DNA of 64,000 nt from Amycolatopsis sp. FDAARGOS 1241 (GTDB taxonomy: Bacteria > Actinomycetota > Actinomycetes > Mycobacteriales > Pseudonocardiaceae): positions 1 to 64,000 of the forward strand of contig NZ_CP069526.1 of NCBI RefSeq assembly GCF_016889705.1. Direction: 5' to 3'. The translations under genes and the position numbers were made by a program. Below the pieces are notes generated by a model. The model was given only the letters and a program-made list of their open reading frames with translations, did not search any database and was not told the DNA's origin. Of this stretch, positions 44,979-53,288 are shown piece after piece (position 1 is the first letter of the stretch; every line of letters starts with the position of its first letter).

Positions 44979-45824
44979 TCAGCTCGGCGGGGTTCGGAAC
45001 CGTCGGCGACGACTCAGGCTGTACCACGTCGCGCCCGCCGCGACGGCGCCCACGCCGAGGGCCACCATGCCGGCCGAGCGAGCGGGGATTCGGCCGCGCA
45101 ACGACATCGGGCGCTCGAACGCGAGGATCGGCCAGCCGCGCTCGCCGGCCTCGCGGCGCAAGAGCTTGTCGGGGTTGACGGCGTGCGGGTGACCGACGAC
45201 CTCCAGCAGCGGGATGTCCGTGCTCGAATCGGTGTAGGCGTAGCACTCGGCGAGGTCGTACCCGTGCGTCGCGGCGAGCTGCTTCGCGGCGACGGCCTTG
45301 TTGTCGCCGTAGCAGTAGAAGTCGACTTCGCCGGTGTAGCGGCCGTCGGCGATCTCCATGCGCGTCGCGACGCACCGGGTCGCGCCGAGCATTGCGGCCA
45401 CGGGCGCGGCGACCTCCTCGCCGGTCGCGGAGAGGATCACGACGTCGTGGCCGTCGGCGAGGTGGCGCCCGATGAGATCGGTGGCCTCGACGTACACGAG
45501 CGGGTCCACCACGTCGTGCAGTGTTTCCCGCACGATCGCCGAAACCTGCGCGACATCCCAGCCGGCGCAGAGCTTCGAGACCTCGGCGCGCATGCGTTCG
45601 GTCTTGTCGGCGTCGGCGCCCGCGAGGGAGAACACGAGTTGTGCGTACGCGCTACGCAATGCGGCCCGCCGGTTGATCAGCCCTTCTCTGAGCAATGGTT
45701 TGCTGAACGCCAGAGCGCTGGAAGAAGCGATGATCGTCTTGTCGAGATCGAAGAACGCGGCGACAGCTCGCCGGGGTTCCCCGGGGACGGATTCGCGCGG
45801 CGGTGCGCTGCTGGGTTCGGGCAC
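44979..45824 (-). CDS. HAD-IB family phosphatase (SerB-like, Rv3661 type)
   Basis: This 281-residue HAD hydrolase has motif I FFDLDKTIIASSS, motif II ILSATGEE, and a later YTDSSTDIPLL with the acidic motif IV. The C terminus has a membrane helix (SAGMVALGVGAVAAGATW) followed by RRRR. Relatives dephosphorylate phosphoserine-like or lipid phosphates. GTG 45824 is preferred; a TATCCT hexamer lies just upstream, so a leaderless transcript is possible. The longer upstream frame is non-coding. Position and direction, divergent from the 6C RNA and ssd, match Rv3661. Confidence 0.87.
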   Translation of the reverse strand: MPEPSSAPPRESVPGEPRRAVAAFFDLDKTIIASSSALAFSKPLLREGLINRRAALRSAYAQLVFSLAGADADKTERMRAEVSKLCAGWDVAQVSAIVRETLHDVVDPLVYVEATDLIGRHLADGHDVVILSATGEEVAAPVAAMLGATRCVATRMEIADGRYTGEVDFYCYGDNKAVAAKQLAATHGYDLAECYAYTDSSTDIPLLEVVGHPHAVNPDKLLRREAGERGWPILAFERPMSLRGRIPARSAGMVALGVGAVAAGATWYSLSRRRRFRTPPS

Positions 45825-45993
45825 GTGATCAGGATAGGAGAACTCCCGAGCCCCTTCGCGCGTTGATCGAACACCGGCGCGCCCGCCCGGCGGAAAATCC
45901 ATGACAGGACTGGGCATCCGGCTTTGGATGCCGTTATCGAATCGTAGGTGTCGCTCACAGCGCCAACCGGTGCCCGGCGGAGTTAAGGTGTGT

Positions 45994-46090
45994 GGACCCG
46001 GTGTCCAACCGGGCCGGTTCAGTCCGACCCCCCGGGGCTGAACCCACGGCGGCCCTCGTCCCTCCCCCCTGGCGAGGGCCGCCCTCTTTT
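45994..46090 (+). ncRNA. 6C small RNA
   Basis: About 97 nt contain two hairpins, each with exactly six consecutive Cs in its loop. Hairpin 1 is GGTTCAG/CTGAACC (46016-46044, Cs at 46028-46033). Hairpin 2 is GGCGGCCCTCG/CGAGGGCCGCC (46048-46083, Cs at 46064-46069). CTCTTTT follows as an intrinsic terminator. A TAAGGT -10-like hexamer lies at 45984-45989. Structure, size and position between the HAD gene and ssd match the actinobacterial 6C RNA (M. tuberculosis B11), which pairs with G-rich ribosome-binding regions. Confidence 0.88.
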
Positions 46091-46256
46091 GTGCGGGCTC
46101 AGTATTTTTTTCCGCCGCGGCCCCGGATCTCCGGGAGCTCTTCCGTCGGAATTTCGCCGAATCCGGAATTCTCGGCTCCGTTTTGCGGCGCTGGGGCCGC
46201 GCATTGTGCCGCATCCGCTCCTCCACGCGCGCTTGGTGGCGGGTTTCGAGCGCGAG

Positions 46257-46283
46257 TTGTCCACAAGCCCCGAGTTGTCCACA
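46257..46283 (+). promoter_or_regulatory. Two perfect DnaA boxes
   Basis: TTGTCCACA occurs at 46257-46265 and 46275-46283, both in the same orientation, with starts 18 bp apart. This is the consensus actinobacterial DnaA box. They lie between the 6C RNA and the cell-division-linked ssd gene. I did not notice another exact copy in the window, but this was checked only by eye. Confidence 0.65.
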
Positions 46284-46364
46284 GGCCGCCACATCGCCCA
46301 TTGCTGCGACCCGCCGGCCCCAGAGACCGTGGAACCACACCCGGCGTGCTTCACCCGGGTTCCA

Positions 46365-47790
46365 CCAAGGGGAGACCCATGCGATGCACACACCCACTCC
46401 TGCTCTCGGTCCACTTCGGCCGGTTCCCGCGGGCGAGCCGGATGAAATCACGCGCTTACATGCGACCGCCGGCTCGGGGCTCAATGCTCCTGCGTGCCAC
46501 CGCCCGATTTCGTTGTCAAGGGAACCGTCCGCTTACCTTCCACCGCCGCGGCGCGGCATGAATGGACTCGTTCAGCCTTGGCCCGGTTTCGCCGGCCGAA
46601 CCCGAAGAAAACCGTCCGCTTACACACCGGCGCACGGCTTCTCTCCGAATGACCGTCCTGTCAGAAGCCGGTTCGCCCCAGGGAAGACCTCTGAGAACCC
46701 GTCTCACCCTGTGTTCGACGAAGGGCCTCGGCAAAGCACCGAATCTCCGACCCGCCTGCACGCTGCCGAACCTGCACTGCTGAACGAATCGACCCGCTCG
46801 ACCGGGTTTGGCCTGGGACGAGGAGACCGGTGAGGGCGGTCCGCCGACTTGTCGGCAACGCCACGCTCGACGAATTGCCCGAGTCGGCGCCAAGCGGATT
46901 CTCCGCCGCAGGCCGAGGTCATCAACCGCGCCGCTGAATCCGCGCTGGTGAACCAAGCGACCCGCTCGACGCCAACCGCGTTCTGCCTCGGGAAGGGGAG
47001 CTGTGAGAACCGAACGTCGACCTGTCGCCAGGACCACGCTCGATGAGTGGCCTCGGCGCCGACCGGGTTTCTCGGCCGTGAGCCGAGCCCGAAGAGCGCC
47101 TGTGTCGCCCGCAGGCTGCCAAACCCGTACTGCTGACCGCAACAACTTGCTCAACGCCGACCGTGTTCTATCTGGGAAGGGGAGATCTGTGAGGACCGAA
47201 CGTCGACTTGTGGCCGGCGCCACGCTCGATGAGTGGCTTCGGCGCCAGCCGGGTTTCTCGGCCGCGAGCCGAGGCCGATGAGCGTGCCTCACTCGCACGC
47301 CGCTGAATCCGCGCTGCTGACCACAACGACCTGCTCGACGCCGACCGTGTTCTGCCCGGGGAGGGGGAGATCTTTGAGAACCGAACGTCGTCCTGCCGCC
47401 GGGGCCAGTGTCGATGAGTGGCTTCGGCGCCAGCCGGGTTTCTCGGCCCCGAGCCGAGGCCGATGAGCGTGCTTCCCCACACGTTGCCGAACCCGCATTG
47501 TTCACCAAAACGACCCGCTTGACGCCGACCACGTTCCGCCCGGAGGGGAGAACCGAACGTCGTCCTGTCGCCGGCGCCACGCTCGATGAGTGGCCTCGGC
47601 GCCGACCGGGTTTCTTGCCTGCTGGCCGAGTCCGATGAGCCTGCCTCGCCCGCACGCCGCCAAACCCGTACTGCTGACCACAACGACCCGCTCGACACCG
47701 ACCGGGTCCCGCCACTGGGGAGAGCCAGATGAAAAACGCCCGCCCGCTTGTCATCGCCGCCGAGGGCGCCGTGCTCGACGAGGTCTTGCG
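46365..47790 (+). repeat. Tandem decayed copies of the ssd leader and 5' coding end
   Basis: Units of about 173-186 bp repeat in front of ssd. Each has a purine-rich ribosome-binding site and a start codon or its relic at 46830, 47003, 47189, 47374 (TTG) and about 47548. Codons resembling the start of ssd follow: RTERRLVAGATLDEWLR in the repeats against MKNARPLVIAAEGAVLDEVL in ssd. The functional copy begins at 47729. More diverged relics seem to reach back to about 46378. Spacings are not multiples of three, so the relics are not one coding frame. I see no other gene in 46091-47728. Confidence 0.8.
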
Positions 47791-48793
47791 TGTCGCCGCC
47801 GTGGCGGGGTGCGAGCTCGATCGCGCGCCCGACCTCGCGGCCGCCCGGTCGCGCTGGAGCCGCGCCCCGCTCGTCGTGATCGAGGAGGACTGCGCCGACG
47901 ACCACGTGGCCATGCCGCGCCGCGACGGTGTTTTCGTGGTGTGCAAGGGCTCCGCGGACGTGGCGGTCTGGCGCCGGGCCGTCTCCGTCGGGGCGCGGCG
48001 CGTCTTCTGCCTCCCCGAAGACGAGTCCGAGTTGACCGTCGCGTTCGCAGATGTCACCGACGCCCCCGCCGATTCGCCCGGCCCGGTGATCGCCGTCGTC
48101 GGCGGGCGCGGGGGTGCCGGCGCCTCCGTGCTGGCGGCCGCGCTCGCCGTCGAAGCCGACCTCACCGCCCCGGCTCTGCTCATCGACTGCGACCCCCTCG
48201 GCGGCGGCCTGGATCTGCCCCTGGGCCTGGAAAACACTCCCGGGCACCGCTGGCCGGACGTCCGCCTTTCGGGTCGCGTCTCCCTCCCGTCGCTGATCGA
48301 CGCCCTGCCCCACCGCGGCACCCTGCCCGTGCTGTCCTGCGGCCGCACCGCCGCCGGCCCCGCGCCGCGCGCCCTGACGGCTGTCGTGTCCGCTGCCCGC
48401 CGCGCCGGTCGGGTCGTCGTCTGCGATCTGCCCCGCCACCTCGACGAGGGCGCACTCGCCGTCGCGGAGCTCGCCGACCTCGTCGCGCTGGTCGTGCCGA
48501 TCGAGTTCCGCGCCTGTATGGCCGCCAAACAGGTCCTCCACCACCTCACCGCCCACACCGACCGCCTCGGCATCGTCGCAAGTGGACATCCGCGCGCCGC
48601 CGCGCCACCGTCCCGCACCGCAGCCCTCCTGGGCCCGCCGCTGCTCGCCACCCTGGCCCCCGAGCGCCGCGTCGCCGCGACCCTCGAAACCGGCGAGTTC
48701 GACATCCCGCCCAAGGGCTCCCTGGCCACCACGGCCCGCGCCCTCCTCGCCGAGGCCCGGCCCAAGCCGGCTCACCTCGCTTCAGCCGCCTGA
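47729..48793 (+). CDS. ssd: Septum-site-determining protein / CpaE-like ATPase (Rv3660c type)
   Basis: This 354-residue protein of the MinD/CpaE superfamily has an N-terminal receiver-like domain (about residues 1-110). A ParA-like domain follows, with the degenerate Walker A VVGGRGGAGASVLAA; both the signature and P-loop lysines are missing. LLIDCDPLGGGLDL and VVCDLPRHLD stand for later motifs. It probably positions the pilus machine or affects septum placement, as reported for Ssd in mycobacteria. ATG 47729 follows GGGGAG. It heads the tad operon; tadA starts 32 bp downstream. Confidence 0.9.
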   Translation: MKNARPLVIAAEGAVLDEVLRVAAVAGCELDRAPDLAAARSRWSRAPLVVIEEDCADDHVAMPRRDGVFVVCKGSADVAVWRRAVSVGARRVFCLPEDESELTVAFADVTDAPADSPGPVIAVVGGRGGAGASVLAAALAVEADLTAPALLIDCDPLGGGLDLPLGLENTPGHRWPDVRLSGRVSLPSLIDALPHRGTLPVLSCGRTAAGPAPRALTAVVSAARRAGRVVVCDLPRHLDEGALAVAELADLVALVVPIEFRACMAAKQVLHHLTAHTDRLGIVASGHPRAAAPPSRTAALLGPPLLATLAPERRVAATLETGEFDIPPKGSLATTARALLAEARPKPAHLASAA

Positions 48794-48824
48794 TCCGTCG
48801 AACCACGTCTGGAGAACTCCCGGC

Positions 48825-49961
48825 ATGACCACCGATTTCGTCGAGCGCGTCCGCCACCGGCTGGCGGGCGAGAGCCGCCTCGCCGACCCGGTCGCCGTCG
48901 CCGAGGCGGTGCGGGCCGAGGCCGGCGGCACACTCAGCCACGACGCCGTGCTGGACGCCGTCCGCCAGGCCCGCGACGAGTTCGTGGGCGCCGGCCCGCT
49001 CGCGCCGCTGCTCGAAGACCCCGCCGTTACCGACGTCCTCGTCACCGCACCCGACCAGATCTGGACGGACGGCGACGCCGGCCTCGTCCGCACCCACCTG
49101 CGGTTTCCCGGCGAGGAAGCCGTTCGCCGCCTGGCCCAGCGCCTGGCCCTCGCGGCCGGCCGACGGCTCGACGACGCACAGCCCTATGTGGACGGTTGGC
49201 TTCCGGCCCCGGGTGGTCACGTCCGCGTCCACGCCGTCCTGCCACCCATCGCCCCGAACGGCACCTGCCTGTCCCTGCGTGTCCTGCGCCCCGCGACGCA
49301 CACCCTCGACACTCTGACCACCCTCGGCGTCGTCACCGAAGAGGGCGCGGAGCTCCTCCGCTCGATCATCACGAGACGCCTCGCCTTCCTCGTCACCGGC
49401 GGCACCGGTGTCGGCAAAACGACACTCCTGAGCGCTCTGCTGAGCGAAGTCGACCCGCGTGAACGCATCGTGTGCGTGGAAGACGCCGGCGAGCTCCGCC
49501 CTGCGCACCCGCAGTTCGTCAGCCTCGTCTCCCGCCCGGCCAACGTCGAAGGCGCGGGCGCCGTCGAACTCCCGGAACTGGTCCGGCAGGCCCTCCGCAT
49601 GCGTCCCGACCGCCTGATCGTGGGCGAAGTCCGCGGCGCCGAGGTGTGCTCACTGCTCAACGCCCTCAACACCGGCCACGACGGCGGCGCCTGCACCCTC
49701 CACGCCAATTCCCCCTCCGAGGTCCCCGCGCGCCTCGAAGCGCTCGCCTCCCTCGGCGGCCTCACTCGCGACGCCCTGCACAGCCAACTCGCCGCCGCAA
49801 TCCGCGTCGTCCTCCACCTCAAACGCGACCCCGACGGCACCCGCCGCCTCACGGAAATCGCGGCAATCCAGCGCACCACCCGCGAGGTCCACCCCACCCC
49901 CCTCTGGCGCGACGGCCAGTGGACCTCCCACCGCCCCCTCTTCGAAGAGGCCACCTCATGA
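48825..49961 (+). CDS. tadA: TadA/CpaF-type secretion ATPase
   Basis: This 378-residue secretion ATPase powers assembly of tight-adherence (Flp) pili on the cytoplasmic side of the membrane. Motifs are Walker A GGTGVGKTTL (about 192-201), an Asp box VEDAGELR, Walker B-like PDRLIVGEVRGAE and a His box NTGHDGGACTLHAN. ATG 48825. The stop overlaps the ATG of the repeat ORF (ATGA). The homologue is Rv3659c. In M. tuberculosis the next gene is directly tadB-like. Confidence 0.94.
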   Translation: MTTDFVERVRHRLAGESRLADPVAVAEAVRAEAGGTLSHDAVLDAVRQARDEFVGAGPLAPLLEDPAVTDVLVTAPDQIWTDGDAGLVRTHLRFPGEEAVRRLAQRLALAAGRRLDDAQPYVDGWLPAPGGHVRVHAVLPPIAPNGTCLSLRVLRPATHTLDTLTTLGVVTEEGAELLRSIITRRLAFLVTGGTGVGKTTLLSALLSEVDPRERIVCVEDAGELRPAHPQFVSLVSRPANVEGAGAVELPELVRQALRMRPDRLIVGEVRGAEVCSLLNALNTGHDGGACTLHANSPSEVPARLEALASLGGLTRDALHSQLAAAIRVVLHLKRDPDGTRRLTEIAAIQRTTREVHPTPLWRDGQWTSHRPLFEEATS

Positions 49962-51310
49962 CCCGCGCCTTCGCCCGCACCCCCCACCTTCGCGGACATC
50001 GCGGCAACGGCGCGCCCGCACCCGCTGCCGGCACCATCGGCTCGCCACTCGAGGCTCGCGGCATTCCCCGGCGTCCTGGCAACGGCGGCCGCGTGCGCGT
50101 AACTGGCACGGTCGACTCGCCACTCAAGCCGGACGGTATTCGGCGATGTCGCGGCTGTGGTCCGATCGCGAGGGGCGGCGTGCGTGTTGCTGGCCGCGTC
50201 GGCTGGCCGGTCAAGCCGGACGGTATTCACCGACGTCATCGCTGTGGCCCGATCGCGACGGGTCGCGTGCGCGTTGCTGGCAGGATCGGATCGCTAGTGG
50301 AGGCGCGTGGAATTTGCCGACGTCACGGCTTTGGCGCGATCACGAACGGCCGCATGCATGTTGCTGGCACCGTCGGTTCGGCACTCAAGCCCGACCGTAT
50401 TCACCGACGTTCCGGTTGTGCCCCGACCACGACGGGTCGCGTGCGCGCTGCTGGCGGCGTCGGCTCGCCGCTTGAAGCACGTGGAAATCGCCGTCACGGC
50501 TTCGGCGCGATCACGACGGGCCCCGTATACGTTGCTGGCACCCTCGGTCCGCTACTCAAACCGCACGGTACTCGCCGACGTCTCGACTGTGCCCCGACCA
50601 CGTCCGGCCACGTGCGCGTCGCTGACACCGTCCGCTCGCTACTTGAGGCGCACGGTATCCGTCGGCGTCGCACCAACGGCGCGCCCGGCCACGTGCGCAT
50701 CGCGGGTGTCGGCGGCTCACCACTGCAGCCGACCCGTCTTCGCCGACGTCCCAGCAATGGCGCGATCACGACGGGCCGCATGCAGGTTGCCGGCAGCATC
50801 GGCTCGCTGCTTGTGGTGCGTGGTGTTCGCCGACGCTGCGGCATCGACCTGACCACGACGGGCCGCATGCGTCTTGCTGGCACCGTCGGTCGGCCAGTTG
50901 AGGCGCGTGGAGGGCACCGACGTTGCCGCTGTGGCCCGACCGCGACCGGCCACGTGCGTGTTCGGGACACCCTCGACCGGCCACTCGAGGTACGCGGCTT
51001 TTGGCGGCTCTGCGGCAATACCCATGACTTACCCGGGAACCAGCCCGTCATGACTCACCACACGCCGGCCGGCGCCACCCCCATCCGCAGGCGCCGCAGC
51101 GCTGATCGCCACCACGGGAACCACCGGCCCTCCACCCGTGCGCTGCCGGACCGAGTTCCTCCCCACGAGGAGGTCACCTCGGCCACCCGGCGAACCGGCC
51201 AGGCCAACCACCACCACCTCGACCACCGACCGCCTGATTGCGCACAGCTCAACGGAACTTCCGCGACCCGATCAGCCGCTCGCCGACCTCCGAGGAAGGT
51301 CGCCGGATGA
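49958..51310 (+). CDS. 29-residue repeat ORF inserted between tadA and tadB
   Basis: This 450-codon open frame starts at ATG 49958 (ATGA overlap with tadA) and ends with TGA inside ATGA of tadB. Residues about 24-365 are twelve repeats of roughly 29 residues, typified by AGTVGSPLEARGIRRRHGCG then PITTGRVRV; forms with KPD and EAR alternate, giving a 58-residue higher period. Core repeat starts lie 87 bp apart with exceptions of 84 and 81, all multiples of three. The product would be very basic, without signal or membrane helix. GC3 is lower than in neighbours, so translation is plausible but unproven. The tail (366-450) is Arg/His-rich. Confidence 0.5.
   Translation: MTRAFARTPHLRGHRGNGAPAPAAGTIGSPLEARGIPRRPGNGGRVRVTGTVDSPLKPDGIRRCRGCGPIARGGVRVAGRVGWPVKPDGIHRRHRCGPIATGRVRVAGRIGSLVEARGICRRHGFGAITNGRMHVAGTVGSALKPDRIHRRSGCAPTTTGRVRAAGGVGSPLEARGNRRHGFGAITTGPVYVAGTLGPLLKPHGTRRRLDCAPTTSGHVRVADTVRSLLEAHGIRRRRTNGAPGHVRIAGVGGSPLQPTRLRRRPSNGAITTGRMQVAGSIGSLLVVRGVRRRCGIDLTTTGRMRLAGTVGRPVEARGGHRRCRCGPTATGHVRVRDTLDRPLEVRGFWRLCGNTHDLPGNQPVMTHHTPAGATPIRRRRSADRHHGNHRPSTRALPDRVPPHEEVTSATRRTGQANHHHLDHRPPDCAQLNGTSATRSAARRPPRKVAG
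50080..51030. repeat. 87-bp minisatellite within the tad operon
   Basis: The marker GCTGGC or its variants recurs at 50102, 50189, 50276, 50363, 50450, 50534, 50621, 50702, 50789, 50876 and 50963. Copies differ by many substitutions but only by in-frame length changes. There are no unique spacers, so it is not a CRISPR array. Confidence 0.9.
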
Positions 51311-52062
51311 TCGACTCCTGGCCCTTTCTCTGCCTCGGCACCGCACTCCTCGTCTGGCCCACTCTGCCGACCCGCCTCGACCCACCGCGGCGTCCCACCC
51401 TCACCATCCCGCACCTGCCTCGCCGCCTCCGTTGGCTCTTGCCGGCTCTGGCCGCCATCCCGATCGCCGGGCCGGGGGCAGCGTTGGCTGTCGCAGTCGT
51501 GACCGTCGCGGTGAGGCAGGAGTGGCGCAGCCGCAAGGAATCCGCGGCGACCCTGACCCGCGGAGAGCAGACCTCGGCCGCCCTGCGGGCGATGGTCGCG
51601 GAGCTCCGGGCGGGCGCGCACCCCGTGCTCGCAGCCGAAGCGGCGGCCGACGCCGTCCCGGCGCTGTCGGCTGAACTGCGCAACCTCGCCACCGCCGCGC
51701 GGCTCGACGGAGCGCTCGAATCCCGGCAGCTGCCCGAACTCGCCGCCGCCTGGGGGCTCGCCCGGAGGCACGGCCTCCCGATCGCCGACACCCTCGACGC
51801 CACCCGCCGCGACACCGACGCCGCCACCGCCTTCGCGCGACGTCTCCACGCCAAGATGGCCGGCCCGCGGATGAGCGCGACCGTCCTCACCGCGCTCCCG
51901 ATCGTCTGCCTCGCCATGGGGCAGGCCATCGGCGCCGATCCGCTGGCCGTCCTCACCCACACGCTCCTCGGGCAGCTCTTCCTCGTCACCGGCGCCGTTC
52001 TGATCTGGGCCGGCACCGCCTGGTCGCGCGCTCTGACCGCCCCACGCCGGGAGGCCCCGTGA
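51307..52062 (+). CDS. tadB: TadB-like pilus-assembly membrane protein
   Basis: This 251-residue type II secretion F-domain protein has N-terminal hydrophobic helices. A cytoplasmic helical domain follows (about residues 85-190, including ELRAGAHPVLAAEAAADAVP and ARRHGLPIADTLD), and two C-terminal helices end it. It forms the inner-membrane platform with TadC. ATG 51307 overlaps the repeat-ORF stop, and its stop overlaps the tadC GTG (GTGA). The homologue is Rv3658c. Confidence 0.88.
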   Translation: MIDSWPFLCLGTALLVWPTLPTRLDPPRRPTLTIPHLPRRLRWLLPALAAIPIAGPGAALAVAVVTVAVRQEWRSRKESAATLTRGEQTSAALRAMVAELRAGAHPVLAAEAAADAVPALSAELRNLATAARLDGALESRQLPELAAAWGLARRHGLPIADTLDATRRDTDAATAFARRLHAKMAGPRMSATVLTALPIVCLAMGQAIGADPLAVLTHTLLGQLFLVTGAVLIWAGTAWSRALTAPRREAP

Positions 52063-52748
52063 CCCCGTACCTCCTCGCGGCCGCAGCGCTCCTCATCTGG
52101 CCCAGTGCACCCGCGCCACGCAGTCTCGCCGAACGCGTGAAATGGCGTCCGAAGCTGCCCAGCCTCCGCATCCGGCACTTCATCGCAGCCGTCCTCGCCG
52201 GGGCCTCGGTCGCCGTGTTCGCCGGGCTCCCCGGCGGTGCCCTCGCCGGTGGGGCCGCGTGGTGGCTCCTGCGCCGCTCGCGGCGCCCGAAGGCCGACGA
52301 CGTCGGCGAACGCCTCGCCTCCGCCGCCACGCTCGACCTCCTCGCCGCGTGCCTGCGCACCGGCCTGCCGGTGCCGACGGCCCTCGAAGCCATCAGCACC
52401 ACCGCGCCCGAGCACACGGCCACGGCGCTGCGAGCCACCGCCCACCTCCTCGCCCTCGGTGCCGACCCGCCCGAGGCGTGGGCGCCGACCAGGACGCGGC
52501 CGGGGTTCGAGGAGCTGGCCGTGGCCGCCACCCGCACCGCGCGGTCCGGGGCCGCACTGGCCGCGACGGCCGACGGAATCTCCCGCCGCCTCCGCGACGG
52601 GCTCGGCGTCGAGGCCGAAGAACGCGCCGAACGGGCCGGGGTCGCACTGGCGCTGCCGGTCGGGCTCTGCTTCCTGCCCGCGTTCTTCGTCCTCGGCGTG
52701 CTGCCGGTGGTGCTCGGCCTCGCCGGGCAGATCGGCGGTCTGCTGTAG
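52059..52748 (+). CDS. tadC: TadC-like pilus-assembly membrane protein
   Basis: This 229-residue second F-domain platform protein has N-terminal helices, a cytoplasmic domain with LLAACLRTGLPVPTALEAIS and RSGAALAATADGISRRLRDG, and a C-terminal hydrophobic region (ALPVGLCFLPAFFVLGVLP). GTG 52059 overlaps the tadB stop. It corresponds to Rv3657c. It probably forms a heteromer with TadB beneath the pilus. Confidence 0.88.
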   Translation: MTPYLLAAAALLIWPSAPAPRSLAERVKWRPKLPSLRIRHFIAAVLAGASVAVFAGLPGGALAGGAAWWLLRRSRRPKADDVGERLASAATLDLLAACLRTGLPVPTALEAISTTAPEHTATALRATAHLLALGADPPEAWAPTRTRPGFEELAVAATRTARSGAALAATADGISRRLRDGLGVEAEERAERAGVALALPVGLCFLPAFFVLGVLPVVLGLAGQIGGLL

Positions 52749-52779
52749 ATGAATCCACAATGGACAGAAAGGAACCGGA

Positions 52780-52950
52780 ATGGACTTCCCCAGGCTCCCC
52801 GGAGACGAGGGAACCACCACCGCGGAGTACGCGATCGGCACCGTCGCCGCCGCGGCGTTCGCCCTCGCGCTGCTCGTCCTGCTCAGGGGCGACGCGATCG
52901 CCTCCGCGCTCTCGGGCCTCGTACAACGGGCCCTGACGGTGGCGAACTGA
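52780..52950 (+). CDS. Flp-type pilin (DUF4244)
   Basis: This 56-residue prepilin-like protein has a short charged leader (MDFPRLPGDEG) followed by TTTAEYAIGTVAAAAFALALL. That is the Gly/Glu/Tyr arrangement of Flp pilins with a hydrophobic helix that packs the fibre. Cleavage probably occurs after the Gly before the TTTAEYA stretch. ATG 52780 follows GGAACCGGA. It overlaps the next gene (TGATG). The homologue is Rv3656c. No prepilin peptidase gene is seen in the window. Confidence 0.85.
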   Translation: MDFPRLPGDEGTTTAEYAIGTVAAAAFALALLVLLRGDAIASALSGLVQRALTVAN

Positions 52951-53288
52951 TGGCGGGCCGTCGCCGGGACGGGGGCTTCGTCACGGTCGAAGCCGCGATC
53001 TCACTGGGTGCGCTCATGGCGGTGGTCGCGGCTCTGCTCGCGGGCCTCGCGGCGGTGCTTGGGCACATCCGTTGCCTCGACGCCGCTCGCGAAGCCGCGC
53101 GGCTGACCGCCGCCGGGCAACCGGGTGCTGCCGAAGCGGTCGTGCAGTCGATCGCCCCACGCGGGGCGCGGCTCACGGTGACCCGTGCCGGCGACGGCAT
53201 CACCGCCGTCGTCACCACCGACACCCTCGCCGGCCTCCACCTGGACGCCAGCGCGTATGCCATCGCCGAACCGGGAGCGCAGACGTGA
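52950..53288 (+). CDS. tadE: TadE-like pseudopilin
   Basis: This 112-residue protein has the basic leader AGRRRDGGFVTVEAAISLG, a hydrophobic helix and an extracytoplasmic domain with one Cys (IRCLDAAREAARL). TadE-like minor pilins help start or secrete the fibre. ATG 52950 overlaps the pilin stop, and its stop overlaps the next GTG (GTGA). It corresponds to Rv3655c. Confidence 0.85.
   Translation: MAGRRRDGGFVTVEAAISLGALMAVVAALLAGLAAVLGHIRCLDAAREAARLTAAGQPGAAEAVVQSIAPRGARLTVTRAGDGITAVVTTDTLAGLHLDASAYAIAEPGAQT

Noticed and set aside
44979..46484. N-terminal extension of the HAD gene to 501 codons
   Set aside because: The added part overlaps the 6C RNA region and promoter, has no conserved block, and the GTG at 45824 gives the family-typical length.
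46516..48765. A 749-codon minus-strand frame across the ssd array and ssd
   Set aside because: It is antisense to ssd and low in complexity; it arises from the repeats and GC bias.
49985..51030. CRISPR-like array in the tad operon
   Set aside because: Repeats are 87 bp, contiguous and diverged, with no spacers and no cas genes.
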